A stretch of DNA of 64,000 bases from Nocardioides pocheonensis (lineage in GTDB: Bacteria; Actinomycetota; Actinomycetes; Propionibacteriales; Nocardioidaceae): assembly GCF_003725535.1 (NCBI RefSeq), contig NZ_RJSF01000005.1, positions 62,001-126,000 of the forward strand. Reading direction: 5' to 3'. Below, piece by piece: positions 8,155 through 16,264 of this stretch (the stretch's first letter is position 1; every line of letters starts with the position of its first letter). The position numbers were made by a program, and so were the translations under genes. The notes beneath the pieces were generated by a model that was not told the DNA's origin, made no database searches, and worked only from the letters and a program-made list of their open reading frames with translations.

Positions 8155-9099
8155 TCAGAGCCGGATCACGGTCTTGCCCCGGGCATGCCCGGCGCGGGCC
8201 CGGGCCACCGCTTCCGGCACCTCGGCCAGCGTCACCGAGCTGTCGACCGTGATCCGCAGCCGGCCCCCTGCGGCGAGGGCGGCGACGGCGCCGAGAGCCT
8301 CGGGGGTCGCGTCGCTGTAGAAGTTGGTGCCGCGCAGCCCGCGGGCCTGGAGGGCCTCGGGGTCGAGGGCGCCGTTGGTGCTCAGCGCGACGCCGCCGGG
8401 CCGGAGCAGCCCGACGATCGGGTCGGCGTCGCCCGGGCCGCTGACCAGGTCGAGCACGGCATCGATGCCGTCGGGGTGGGCGGTGCGCACCTGCTCGGCG
8501 GTGGGGCCGCGGGTGAAGTCGACGACCTCGGCGGCGCCCAGGTCGCGCAGGTGGTCGGCGAGGTCGGAGGGACCGGTCGCGACCACGTGCGCGCCGGCAG
8601 CCGCGGCGAGCTGGACCGCCGACTGGCCGACCCCACCCGAGGCTCCGTTGACGAGGAAGATCGCCCCGGGCTCCAGCGCCGCGGCCTCGACTGCCTGGTA
8701 CGCCGTCACGCTGGCCGTCGGGAGGGCGGCGGCCGTCTCGAAGGACAGGCCCTCCGGCATCGGCGCGAGCTTGCCGTCGGCGGGAGCGAGCACCTGCTCG
8801 GCGTACGAACCGCGGCCGAGGGCGACCTTCATGAACTGGCCGAAGACCCGGTCGCCCACCGAGAAGGCCTCCACGCCGGCGCCGACCGCCTCGACCTCGC
8901 CGGCGCCGTCGGACCCCATCACCACGGGGAAGGGGTGCTCGACCACGCCCTTGAGGGCGCCGTCGATCACCTTCCAGTCGAAGGGGTTCATGCCGGCGGC
9001 GCGCATCCGCACGCGGATCTCCCCGGCGCCCGGCTCGGGGACCGGGAGGTCGGCGAGCTCCGGTTCGACACCGAAGTCGCGGATCACGACCGCGCGCAC
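8155..9099 (-). CDS. NADP-dependent alcohol dehydrogenase/quinone oxidoreductase (MDR superfamily, zinc-free type)
   Basis: 314-aa medium-chain oxidoreductase. The N-terminal GroES-like part (AVVIRDFGVEPELADLPVP, MRAAGMNPFDWKVIDGAL, FPVVMGSDGAGEVEAVG) is followed by a Rossmann domain with NGASGGVGQSAVQLAAAAG. The catalytic-zinc cysteine and histidine of true alcohol dehydrogenases are absent, so this is the quinone-oxidoreductase-like subgroup. The GTG at 9099 is chosen since it starts VRAVVIRDFG and sits 1 bp after the ribA stop; upstream in-frame codons overlap ribA out of frame. It is probably co-transcribed with ribA and may answer to the MarR protein encoded on the other side. Confidence 0.85.
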   Translation of the reverse strand: MRAVVIRDFGVEPELADLPVPEPGAGEIRVRMRAAGMNPFDWKVIDGALKGVVEHPFPVVMGSDGAGEVEAVGAGVEAFSVGDRVFGQFMKVALGRGSYAEQVLAPADGKLAPMPEGLSFETAAALPTASVTAYQAVEAAALEPGAIFLVNGASGGVGQSAVQLAAAAGAHVVATGPSDLADHLRDLGAAEVVDFTRGPTAEQVRTAHPDGIDAVLDLVSGPGDADPIVGLLRPGGVALSTNGALDPEALQARGLRGTNFYSDATPEALGAVAALAAGGRLRITVDSSVTLAEVPEAVARARAGHARGKTVIRL

Positions 9100-9100
9100 G

Positions 9101-9772
9101 TCAGCCCACCAGACCGGCGATGCCGGCCAGGTCGATGTCGTGCTGCGTGTGCTCGACCTTGGCGTGCAGGTAGCGCAGGTTGCTGTCGGTGGCGAAGACC
9201 CCGGTCGGCGTGGTCCGGCGCACCAGCACACCGAGGTCGCGGAGCTGGGCCGCCTTGTCCGGGTTGTTCGTGAGCAGGTCGAGCTCGCCGATCCCCAGCG
9301 CCGAGAGCATCTGCGCCGCGGCGGTGTAGTCACGGGCGTCCTCGGCGAACCCGAGGGCGCGGTTGGCCTGGTAGGTGTCGAGGCCGGTGTCCTGCAGCGC
9401 GTAGGCGTCGAGCTTGTTGTAGAGCCCGATGCCGCGCCCCTCCTGCCGCAGGTAGAGCAGCACGCCGCCGGTGTCCGCGATCCGCTCGACCGCCTCGCGC
9501 AGCTGGGGACCGCAGTCGCACCGGGTGGAGCCGAACACGTCGCCGGTGAGGCACTCCGAGTGCATCCGGACCAGCGGCACCTCCCACGTCGAGGGATCGC
9601 CGAGCACCAGCGCGACGTGCTCCTGGCCGTCGGCGAGGCCGTGGAAGGTGACCGCGTCCACCGTCACGGAGTAGCCGTCCGCGAAGCGGAGCGGGATGCG
9701 CACGCGGGTGCGCAGGGTGGCGCGGGGGGCCAGCGGCGTGACGGCCGCCAGGCCGTGGATCGTGCTGCTCAT
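9101..9772 (-). CDS. ribA: GTP cyclohydrolase II
   Basis: 223-aa enzyme that opens GTP to 2,5-diamino-6-ribosylamino-4(3H)-pyrimidinone 5'-phosphate, the first step of riboflavin synthesis. The zinc-binding segment HSECLTGDVFGSTRCDCG has the three expected cysteines, and RQEGRGIGLYNKL and LLTNNPDK are the GTP-binding and catalytic motifs. It is a stand-alone RibA without the RibB domain found in many bifunctional versions. No other rib gene lies nearby. It is the first gene after the MarR operator on the minus strand, so it may be a regulated second copy of cyclohydrolase II rather than the housekeeping enzyme. Confidence 0.95.
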   Translation of the reverse strand: MSSTIHGLAAVTPLAPRATLRTRVRIPLRFADGYSVTVDAVTFHGLADGQEHVALVLGDPSTWEVPLVRMHSECLTGDVFGSTRCDCGPQLREAVERIADTGGVLLYLRQEGRGIGLYNKLDAYALQDTGLDTYQANRALGFAEDARDYTAAAQMLSALGIGELDLLTNNPDKAAQLRDLGVLVRRTTPTGVFATDSNLRYLHAKVEHTQHDIDLAGIAGLVG

Positions 9773-9797
9773 CGGGTCTCCCGTCGTTCGGGTGGTC

Positions 9798-9847
9798 GTT
9801 CAAATTCGAACTCGAAAGGAACCGTACCGGATCGTTCGAATTTGAAC
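9798..9847. promoter_or_regulatory. Twin MarR-type operator between ribA and marR
   Basis: Two 14-bp near-palindromes, GTTCAAATTCGAAC (9798-9811) and GTTCGAATTTGAAC (9834-9847), are exact reverse complements of each other and lie in the 98-bp divergent gap. AT-rich palindromes of this size are typical MarR-dimer sites. The right-hand copy is 23 bp upstream of the marR start, the left-hand copy 25 bp from the ribA start, suggesting control of both directions. Confidence 0.75.
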
Positions 9848-9870
9848 AAGAGATTTGTTACGCTCACGAC

Positions 9871-10377
9871 ATGACCGGGACGCGGTGGCTCAGCGACGAG
9901 GAGAAGCGTGCCTGGCACGCGTTCGTCGCGGCCAGTGCCCTGGTCGACCGCCGCCTCGACCTCCAGCTCAAGGAGTCGGTCGGCATCTCGCACCAGCAGT
10001 ACGGCATCCTCGTGCAGCTGTCCGGGACGTGCGACCACGAGATGCGGATGACCGAGCTCGCGGAGGCCCTGCTCAACTCCAAGAGTGGCCTGACCTACCA
10101 GATCTCCCAGCTCGAGAAGGCCGGCCTGGTGCGCCGTCGGAGCTGCACCAGCGACGTCCGCGCGGTGTACGCCGTCCTCACCGAGGCCGGGCAGAAGCTG
10201 CTCGAGAAGGCGGCTCCCGGCCACGTCGCCCTCGTCCGCGAGCTGATCATCGACGTGCTCACCGACGACCAGCGCGAGGCGATCGCGGACGGGCTCGGCG
10301 AGGTCACCCGACGCATCCTGGGCGACGCGGCCGAGGCTCCCGGCGCGACGGACTCCCCGCAGGCGGCCGCGGGATGA
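9871..10377 (+). CDS. MarR-family transcriptional regulator
   Basis: 168-aa winged-helix protein. N-terminal dimerisation helices lead into the HTH core (HEMRMTELAEALLNSKSGLT, YQISQLEKAGLVRRRSC) and the wing (TSDVRAVYAVLTEAGQKLLEK). Two cysteines (in SGTCDHEM and RRSCTSD) could allow redox or thiol sensing, which is inference. It starts at ATG 9871, 23 bp after a palindromic site that it probably binds itself. Its stop overlaps the manA start as ATGA. Likely targets are its own operon and the divergent ribA/oxidoreductase pair. Confidence 0.92.
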   Translation: MTGTRWLSDEEKRAWHAFVAASALVDRRLDLQLKESVGISHQQYGILVQLSGTCDHEMRMTELAEALLNSKSGLTYQISQLEKAGLVRRRSCTSDVRAVYAVLTEAGQKLLEKAAPGHVALVRELIIDVLTDDQREAIADGLGEVTRRILGDAAEAPGATDSPQAAAG

Positions 10378-11420
10378 AGCCGCTCCTCCTCGCGCCCAAC
10401 CCGGTGCAGCACTTCTACCGCGGCGGCGCGCGGATCGCCGCGCTGCGCGGCTTCACACCCACCTCCGACCACCAGCCCGAGGAGTGGGTGGCCGCGACGG
10501 TCGCGCGGTTCGGCGAGGAGACCACCGGGCTCGCGGTGACCGAGGACGGACGACTCCTGCGCGACCTCGTCGAGGCCGATCCGGCCGCCTGGCTCGGCGC
10601 CGAGCCGGCCGCGGCGCCCCGACCCGGGCCGGCGGACACCGGCGTGCTCGTCAAGCTGCTCGACGCCGGGCAGCGGCTGCCGGTGCACGCCCACCCGGAC
10701 CGCGCGTTCGCCGCGAGTCACCTGGACTGCCCCTACGGGAAGACCGAGTCGTGGTTCGTGGTCGACGCCGAGCCCGGCGCGGCGGTGCACCTCGGGTGGA
10801 CCGAGGACGTCGATCCGGCCGAGCTCGCCGTACGCCGCGACGAGCAGGATTCGGACTGGATGCTGTCCCGCATGCACCGGGTGCCGGTCGAGCCCGGCGA
10901 CGGGATCCTCGTGCCGGCCGGCCAGGTGCACGCGATCGGCGAGGGCGTGTTCGTGGTCGAGGTGCAGGAACCGACCGACTTCTCGATCCTGCTCGAGTGG
11001 TCGGTGACCACCTCGACCCGCGAGGAGTCGCACCTCGGCCTGGGCTTCGAGCGTGCGATGGCCGCGGTGTCCCACGAGGCCCTGAAGCCGGCCGACCTCG
11101 CCTCGTTGCGCCGGCGGGTCGACCCCGGCCTCACCACCGGCACGCTCACGCCCGCGCTGCCGTCGCTCGGTGACACCTTCTTCCGGCTCGACGTCCTGGC
11201 CCCGGGGGCCGAGCAGAGCGAGCCCGTGCCCGCGGGGTTCGCCGCCGTGGTCGTGCTCGAGGGTGGCGGGGCGCTCGTGTCCGAGGCGGGCGAGGTGCCG
11301 GTGGCCGGGGGCGACCTGGTCGCCGTCCCCGCGGCGTACGGCGCATGGTCGGTCCGCGGGCCCCTCCACGTGCTCGTCGCGCGTCCGGGGATCGGCTGGC
11401 CCGCGGCGCTCAGCCAGTGA
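10374..11420 (+). CDS. manA: Mannose-6-phosphate isomerase, class I
   Basis: 348-aa zinc enzyme interconverting mannose 6-phosphate and fructose 6-phosphate. The first cupin has [16 protein letters not shown] and [11 protein letters not shown], containing the expected metal ligands (His, His, Glu), and the later [19 protein letters not shown] gives the third histidine and the catalytic region. ATG 10374 overlaps the marR stop, so the two are translationally coupled, an unusual pairing for a central-metabolism gene. Its last 11 bases overlap the end of the convergent gene at 11410. Confidence 0.93.
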   Translation: MKPLLLAPNPVQHFYRGGARIAALRGFTPTSDHQPEEWVAATVARFGEETTGLAVTEDGRLLRDLVEADPAAWLGAEPAAAPRPGPADTGVLVKLLDAGQRLPVHAHPDRAFAASHLDCPYGKTESWFVVDAEPGAAVHLGWTEDVDPAELAVRRDEQDSDWMLSRMHRVPVEPGDGILVPAGQVHAIGEGVFVVEVQEPTDFSILLEWSVTTSTREESHLGLGFERAMAAVSHEALKPADLASLRRRVDPGLTTGTLTPALPSLGDTFFRLDVLAPGAEQSEPVPAGFAAVVVLEGGGALVSEAGEVPVAGGDLVAVPAAYGAWSVRGPLHVLVARPGIGWPAALSQ

Positions 11421-11859
11421 CCAGGCGCATCCCGCTGACGATCTCCGGCGCGATCGCGATCGCGGTGTCCATCGCGGAGTCGACCCAAGGGTGCAGCCGC
11501 TCCGCGATCCGGCGGAGTCGTTCCGGATCGGTGATCACCGTCGCGATCCCGGTGACCACCACGCTCCACCCGGTCCGCTCGACCGGGTCCAGGTGGTCCG
11601 CCTCGTAGGCGACGACGAGGTCAGGCTGGTCGATCGCACCGTCCGCGTGGTCGGCCAGGGCCGTGCTCAGACCGGCGAGGCGACGCGTGCGGATCACGAT
11701 CTCGCCGTCGTCGACGACGTGGTTCACGGGGCGGATCGCCGGCAGCGCCGCCAGGGTGAAGACCACCCGCCCGTAGGTGACCGTCGCGAGCAGGTCGAGC
11801 GCCTCGGCCCGGCCGATCTCCCGCAGCACCCGCTGGTCGGCGAGCGGCTCGGCGGTCAT
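11410..11859 (-). CDS. Pyridoxamine 5'-phosphate oxidase-like flavin/F420-binding protein
   Basis: 149-aa split-barrel protein. The sequence [31 protein letters not shown] is the hallmark start of small FMN- or F420-binding oxidoreductase-like proteins of the PPOX superfamily, here split over residues about 18-48; [13 protein letters not shown] is the matching later strand. Such proteins in actinobacteria often reduce xenobiotics or bind flavin without known substrate. ATG 11859 is used; the frame is open far upstream without support. It overlaps the end of manA convergently by 11 bp. The 133-bp gap to lhgO shows no clear signal. Confidence 0.82.
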   Translation of the reverse strand: MTAEPLADQRVLREIGRAEALDLLATVTYGRVVFTLAALPAIRPVNHVVDDGEIVIRTRRLAGLSTALADHADGAIDQPDLVVAYEADHLDPVERTGWSVVVTGIATVITDPERLRRIAERLHPWVDSAMDTAIAIAPEIVSGMRLVTG

Positions 11860-11992
11860 GGGCGCGCTCCTTCCGAGCATCGGTGGCGCACGGGCGACTC
11901 CCTCCGGACCACAGTCGTAGACGGCCACCCTCCCGGACGGGAGGTGGCCCAGGCAGTGCCGAAGGTCCTGAAAGAGCCGGGACCGAGGGCCC

Positions 11993-13189
11993 TCAGGCCC
12001 AGTCGAGGCGCGCGACGACGTGCTCGGCGATCGCCAGGCTCGACGTGGCCGCCGGGGAGGGCGCGTTCCGGATGCTGGTGACCCCGCCCGCCTCGTGGAT
12101 CCGGAAGTCGTCGACGAGCGTGCCGTCACGGTCGACCGCCTGAGCGCGGATCCCGCACCGCCCGCGCACGACGTCCTCGAGGCCGATCTCCGGCACGTAG
12201 CGGCGGGCGTCGCGGAGATAGGCCTGCAGGGACACCGATCCGCGCACCTCACGGACGCCCGTGCGCCAGTGCGTGGCCGCCATCCGCCAGAAGCCGGGCC
12301 ACGAGGCGAGGTCGCGGACGTCGGCCCAGTCCAGGTCGCGACGGCTGTACCCCTCGCGCGCGAGCGCGAGCACGGCGTTCGGACCGATCTCGAGGTCACC
12401 GGAGACCCGCCGGGTGAAGTGCACGCCGAGGAACGGGTAGCGCGGGTCCGGCACGGGGTAGATCAGGCCCCGGACCAGCCCCCGCTTCTCCGGTACGACG
12501 CTCAGGTACTCGCCGCGGAAGGGCACCGTGCGCGGTCCGTCGACGTCCCCCACCCACCGGGCGACCCGGTCGGACTGGAGGCCGGCGCACACCACCAGCC
12601 GGTCGAAGCGGTGCCGTCCGGACGGGGTCTCCACCTCGAGGAGTGCGCTCGCGCGATGCACACCCAGGGCCGGCGTCGCGAGCAGTACCTCGCCGCCCGA
12701 TCTCCGGATCTCCCCGGCGAGCGCTTCGGCGACCGCGACGAAGTCGGTGATCGCGGTGGCCGGCGAGTGCAGCGCCGCGACTCCCGCGGCGTGCGGCTCG
12801 ATCTCCCTGATCCCCTCCGCGTCGAGGCGGCGGAGGCCGGGCACGCCGTTCTCCCGGGCCGTCCGCTCGAGGGCGTCGAGCCGGCCGAGCTCCGCGGCGT
12901 CCACCGCGACGACGAGCTTGCCGCACTCGGCGTACGGCACGTGGTGCTCGGCGCAGTAGTCGCGCAGGAGCCGCCTCCCCCGTGCGCACAGCTCGGCCTT
13001 GAGGCTCCCGGGCCGGTAGTAGATGCCGGCGTGCACGACGCCGGAGTTGTGTCCGGTCTGGTGCGCGCCGACCCGGTCCTCCTTCTCCAGCACCACGACC
13101 TTCAGCCCCGGGTGCTCCCGCGCGAGCTGCCGCCCGATCGCCAGGCCGACGATCCCGCCCCCGATGATGCCGACCGACTGCACGCCCAC
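11993..13189 (-). CDS. lhgO: L-2-hydroxyglutarate oxidase/dehydrogenase
   Basis: 398-aa FAD enzyme that returns L-2-hydroxyglutarate to 2-oxoglutarate. The dinucleotide-binding motif [18 protein letters not shown] is at the N-terminus. Family-specific blocks are [65 protein letters not shown] and [22 protein letters not shown] 13189 is preferred: GGGAG lies 9 nt upstream and the FAD motif begins shortly after. GTG 13183 and an in-frame codon at 13264 are alternatives. It diverges from the MMPL gene. Confidence 0.92.
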   Translation of the reverse strand: MGVQSVGIIGGGIVGLAIGRQLAREHPGLKVVVLEKEDRVGAHQTGHNSGVVHAGIYYRPGSLKAELCARGRRLLRDYCAEHHVPYAECGKLVVAVDAAELGRLDALERTARENGVPGLRRLDAEGIREIEPHAAGVAALHSPATAITDFVAVAEALAGEIRRSGGEVLLATPALGVHRASALLEVETPSGRHRFDRLVVCAGLQSDRVARWVGDVDGPRTVPFRGEYLSVVPEKRGLVRGLIYPVPDPRYPFLGVHFTRRVSGDLEIGPNAVLALAREGYSRRDLDWADVRDLASWPGFWRMAATHWRTGVREVRGSVSLQAYLRDARRYVPEIGLEDVVRGRCGIRAQAVDRDGTLVDDFRIHEAGGVTSIRNAPSPAATSSLAIAEHVVARLDWA

Positions 13190-13311
13190 GGGGACAGTCT
13201 CCCGCCCCGGAGCAGTGCGGTCGGCGCGACCCCGCGGCCCGGGCGTCCGCCCCGAAACGGACACCCGTTCGGCCCTGCCGCCCGACGGGGCGCCGGAGCA
13301 GGATCGGAGCC

Positions 13312-15570
13312 ATGGGTAGGGAGAAGGTCAACCCGGGCCCCGTCGTGCCCGGACGTCGCAACATCGCCGCGAGCATGGCTCGCTGGAGCGTGCGCCACCG
13401 CATCGTCGCCGTCGTCGGGTGGGTGCTCTTCGTCGCGCTCGCCGTCGCCGTCGGCGCGTCCGCCGGGCAGCAGCAGATGACCGAGGACGAGTACGCGCAG
13501 GGCGACTCGGCGAAGGCGCTGCAGGTCCTGGACCAGGCTGGGCTGGCCTCGAAGGCCAGCGAGATGTTCCTGCTCACCGGTCCCGGCGCGGCCACCGGGC
13601 CGGCGATGCACGCGACCGTGACCGACCTCGTCGGTCGCCTCCAGGCGACGGGGCTGGTCACGGCGGTCACCGAGCCGTACGCGAACGGGCTGGTCTCGGC
13701 CGACGGTCACTCCGTCCTGGTGCAGGTGACGATGAAGGGCGACCCGATGACCGCGGCGGACCGGGTCCAGCCGCTCGAGGACGCGGCGGCAGCGACCGCG
13801 AAGGCGCACCCCGGCGTCCGGCTCGACGAGTTCGGCGACGGCTCGGCCAACCAGTGGTTCAACGACACGATCGGCAAGGACTTCCGGCGCGCGGAGTGGA
13901 CCGCCGTACCGCTGGCCCTCGGGATCCTGCTGATCGCCTTCGGCGCGTTCCTCGCCGCCGTGCTGCCGGTCGGCCTGGCGCTGACCTCGTTCCTGGCGGC
14001 CAACGGGCTGCTGGCCCTGATCAGCCACCGGATGCACGTCGACAGCTCGACCAGCTCGGTGATGCTCCTGGTCGGGCTCGCCGTGGGCGTCGACTACTGC
14101 ATGTTCTACCTGCGCAGGGAACGCGAGGAGCGAGCGCTGGGGCGCACTCCTGAGTCCGCCCTGATGACCGCCGCGGCGACCTCGGGCCGCTCGGTGCTGG
14201 TCTCCGGACTCACCGTGGTCGCGGCGATGGCAGGCATGTACCTCTCCGGCATGACGCTCTTCAACGGCTTCGGCACGGCCGCGATCCTGGTCGTGCTGGT
14301 CGCGATCCTCGGCTCGGTGACCGTGCTGCCGGCGCTGCTGTCCCTGCTCGGTGACCGGGTCGACCTCGGCCGGGTGCCGGGACTGGCCCGGATGCGCCGC
14401 CCGCAGGGTGGCAGCAAGGCCTGGGCCGCGATCCTCGGCCGCGTGCTGAAGCGGCCCGGCGTCTCCACGACCGTGGCGACGCTGTTCCTGCTGGTCCTCG
14501 CCGCCCCCGCGGTCGGCATCCACACCGAGAAGCTCAGCCTCTCCAAGCTCCTCCCGGCGGACGCCAGCATCATGCAGTCCTACCGCCGGATCAACACGGC
14601 GTTCCCGGGCGGCCCGAGCCCGGCGAACGTCGTGGTCGCGTCCCGCGACCTGAGCAGTCCCGCCCTGACCGCCGCGGTCGCGGACTTCCGGGCGAGGGCG
14701 GCCTCCACCGGGGCGGCGCAGGGGCCGATCGTCCCCGACGCACACCCCGACGCCGGCATCCTCGAGCTCTACGTCCCGCTCGCCGGCAGTGGCTCGGACA
14801 AGACCTCGGCGCGTGCGCTCGCCACGCTGCGCGAGGACGTCATCCCGGCGACCCTCGGCGCGGTGCCGGGGACGAAGGTGTACGTCGCCGGCAACCTCGC
14901 GTTCTCCGAGGACTTCAACGCCCACCTGGAGAAGGCGATCGTGCCGGTGGTCGCCTTCGTGCTGGTCCTCGCGTTCGTGCTGATGCTGGTGGCGTTCGAC
15001 TCCGTGACGATCGCCGCGGTGTCGGTGCTGCTGAACGTGCTCTCGATGGCCGCCGCGTTCGGCGTGATGGTCGCGGTCTTCCAGCACGGCTGGGGGGCCG
15101 GCCTGGTCGGCGCCCACGGCGTGGGCGCGATCGAGTCCTGGATCCCGCTGTTCTCGTTCGTGATCCTGTTCGGGCTCTCCATGGACTACCAGGTCTTCGT
15201 GGTCTCGCGGATCCGTGAGGCCCACGACCGCGGACTGCCGACCCGTGACGCCGTGGCCCACGGCATCGAGATCTCCGCCGGTGTCGTGACCAGCGCCGCG
15301 GCGATCATGGTGGGCGTCTTCGCCGTCTTCGGCACGCTGTCGATGACCACCTTCAAGCAGCTCGGCGTGGGGCTCGCCGTCGCGATCCTGCTCGACGCCA
15401 CGGTGGTGCGCGCGGTGCTGCTGCCGTCGCTGCTGGCGGCGCTCGGCGACCGCACCTGGTGGCTGCCGCGGCGCCTGCGCTTCCTCGCGAGGGGTGAGGA
15501 GCACGAGGCGGCCGAGGCGCCGACGGCGCCGGTCGAGGCACCGACCGGGGTGGGCCAGCCGGTGCCGTGA
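13312..15570 (+). CDS. MMPL-family RND transporter
   Basis: 752-aa inner-membrane proton-driven exporter with 12 predicted membrane helices in two halves. Diagnostic helices are GLAVGVDYCMFYLRREREE (about residues 254-272) and LFGLSMDYQVFVVSRIRE (about 619-636), each holding the Asp-Tyr pair used for proton transfer. Extracellular porter domains (about residues 45-200 and 405-540) separate the helices. The C-terminus is an Ala/Pro/Glu tail. Actinobacterial relatives export lipids or drugs; the substrate here is unknown. ATG 13312 starts MGREKVNPG. It stands alone, divergent from lhgO. Confidence 0.92.
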   Translation: MGREKVNPGPVVPGRRNIAASMARWSVRHRIVAVVGWVLFVALAVAVGASAGQQQMTEDEYAQGDSAKALQVLDQAGLASKASEMFLLTGPGAATGPAMHATVTDLVGRLQATGLVTAVTEPYANGLVSADGHSVLVQVTMKGDPMTAADRVQPLEDAAAATAKAHPGVRLDEFGDGSANQWFNDTIGKDFRRAEWTAVPLALGILLIAFGAFLAAVLPVGLALTSFLAANGLLALISHRMHVDSSTSSVMLLVGLAVGVDYCMFYLRREREERALGRTPESALMTAAATSGRSVLVSGLTVVAAMAGMYLSGMTLFNGFGTAAILVVLVAILGSVTVLPALLSLLGDRVDLGRVPGLARMRRPQGGSKAWAAILGRVLKRPGVSTTVATLFLLVLAAPAVGIHTEKLSLSKLLPADASIMQSYRRINTAFPGGPSPANVVVASRDLSSPALTAAVADFRARAASTGAAQGPIVPDAHPDAGILELYVPLAGSGSDKTSARALATLREDVIPATLGAVPGTKVYVAGNLAFSEDFNAHLEKAIVPVVAFVLVLAFVLMLVAFDSVTIAAVSVLLNVLSMAAAFGVMVAVFQHGWGAGLVGAHGVGAIESWIPLFSFVILFGLSMDYQVFVVSRIREAHDRGLPTRDAVAHGIEISAGVVTSAAAIMVGVFAVFGTLSMTTFKQLGVGLAVAILLDATVVRAVLLPSLLAALGDRTWWLPRRLRFLARGEEHEAAEAPTAPVEAPTGVGQPVP

Positions 15571-15605
15571 CCCGTCGTACGCCGGGCAGCGGATGCGATC
15601 CCTTG

Positions 15606-15621
15606 ATACCCCCTCGGGTAT
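15606..15621. promoter_or_regulatory. CsoR-like operator overlapping a -10 element
   Basis: ATACCC-CCTC-GGGTAT is a perfect 6-bp inverted repeat with G/C tracts, closely resembling the sites bound by CsoR-family (copper or persulfide sensing) repressors. The right arm runs into TATGAT (15619-15624), a good -10 hexamer, so repressor binding would block the promoter. It lies 39 bp upstream of a 39-aa cysteine-rich protein gene. Confidence 0.7.
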
Positions 15622-15660
15622 GATGAGAGAGCGAACACCGGACCGCGGAAGGACTCCCCC

Positions 15661-15780
15661 ATGTGCATGCCCGCCACCTGTCGCGCCTGCGGCAAGGCCA
15701 GCTACACCGGCTGCGGTGAGCACGTAGAGTCCGTGCTGGGCAACGTGCCGGTCGACCAGCGCTGCTCGTGCCGCTCGTGA
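15661..15780 (+). CDS. Small cysteine-rich protein (39 aa)
   Basis: A 39-aa protein with six cysteines, at positions 2, 7, 10, 18, 35 and 37. The arrangement is C-x4-C-x2-C-x7-C and a terminal C-x-C (key parts MCMPATCRACGK and QRCSCRS). ATG 15661 has GGAAGG 8 nt upstream. The cysteine pattern suggests a metal site or a thiol/persulfide carrier. I recall similar short proteins as unnamed, conserved in actinobacteria. It is first in a mini-operon with a CsoR-like operator and is followed 24 bp later by a small membrane protein. Its coding status is supported by the start, RBS, cysteine spacing and operator; function is inference. Confidence 0.8.
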   Translation: MCMPATCRACGKASYTGCGEHVESVLGNVPVDQRCSCRS

Positions 15781-15804
15781 GCGCCGGTCGACCGAGGAGG
15801 ACCG

Positions 15805-16197
15805 ATGACCGAGACGCCGCGTGACGTGACGAGCGCTGCCGCGTCATCCGGCCCTGCCGCTCCCCGCCGGGCCAGGCACCTGATGGACCCGAACGCTCCC
15901 CGTCCGGTGCGCAACGTCCGGGCCGAGAAGGAGAGCCTCACCCGCGTGCAGCAGTGGGTGATGTCGACCCTCGCGGTCACCACGGGCCTGCACATGGCCG
16001 CCGGACTGATCCTCGCCGCGATGTTCCTCGACGAGCGCGGCACGGTGTCCCAGGTCGGGCTCAACATGATCGCCGGCATCTTCGGCGTGCTGTCGATCGC
16101 CGCCGCGCTGGCGATCCACAAGCGCGCGTGGCTCAGCCCCTGGCTGACCCTCGGCATGGTCCCCACCATCGTGGGGCTCTGGCTGACCTTCGGCTGA
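15805..16197 (+). CDS. Small membrane protein downstream of the cysteine-rich protein
   Basis: 130-aa protein of unrecognised family. A polar N-terminus of about 45 residues (Ala/Ser/Arg-rich, with RHLMDPNAPRPVRN) is followed by three hydrophobic segments: VMSTLAVTTGLHMAAGLILA, VGLNMIAGIFGVLSIAAALA and WLTLGMVPTIVGLWLTF. A good ribosome-binding site (GAGGAGGA) sits 6 nt before ATG 15805. It is likely co-transcribed with the 39-aa protein under the CsoR-like operator, and a terminator hairpin follows. The shared control points to a role in metal or sulfur-species handling, without direct evidence. Confidence 0.85.
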   Translation: MTETPRDVTSAAASSGPAAPRRARHLMDPNAPRPVRNVRAEKESLTRVQQWVMSTLAVTTGLHMAAGLILAAMFLDERGTVSQVGLNMIAGIFGVLSIAAALAIHKRAWLSPWLTLGMVPTIVGLWLTFG

Positions 16198-16203
16198 CGC
16201 ACG

Positions 16204-16223
16204 CCCCGCGCCGCGGGGTCTTT
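16204..16223 (+). terminator. Hairpin plus short T-tract closing the CsoR-like mini-operon
   Basis: CCCCGCG (16204-16210) and CGCGGGG (16212-16218) form an inverted repeat that folds as a 5-bp stem with a 5-nt loop, followed by TCTTT. It lies 6 bp after the membrane-protein stop. Confidence 0.55.
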
Positions 16224-16264
16224 GGGCCCTGTGCCACGCCCCGAGCCGCGCCGATGCTGGAGCC

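Noticed and set aside
13102-15723. Very long antisense frame opposite the MMPL gene
   Set aside because: Same compositional shadow effect; low-complexity Arg/Asp/His-rich product and no start signal.
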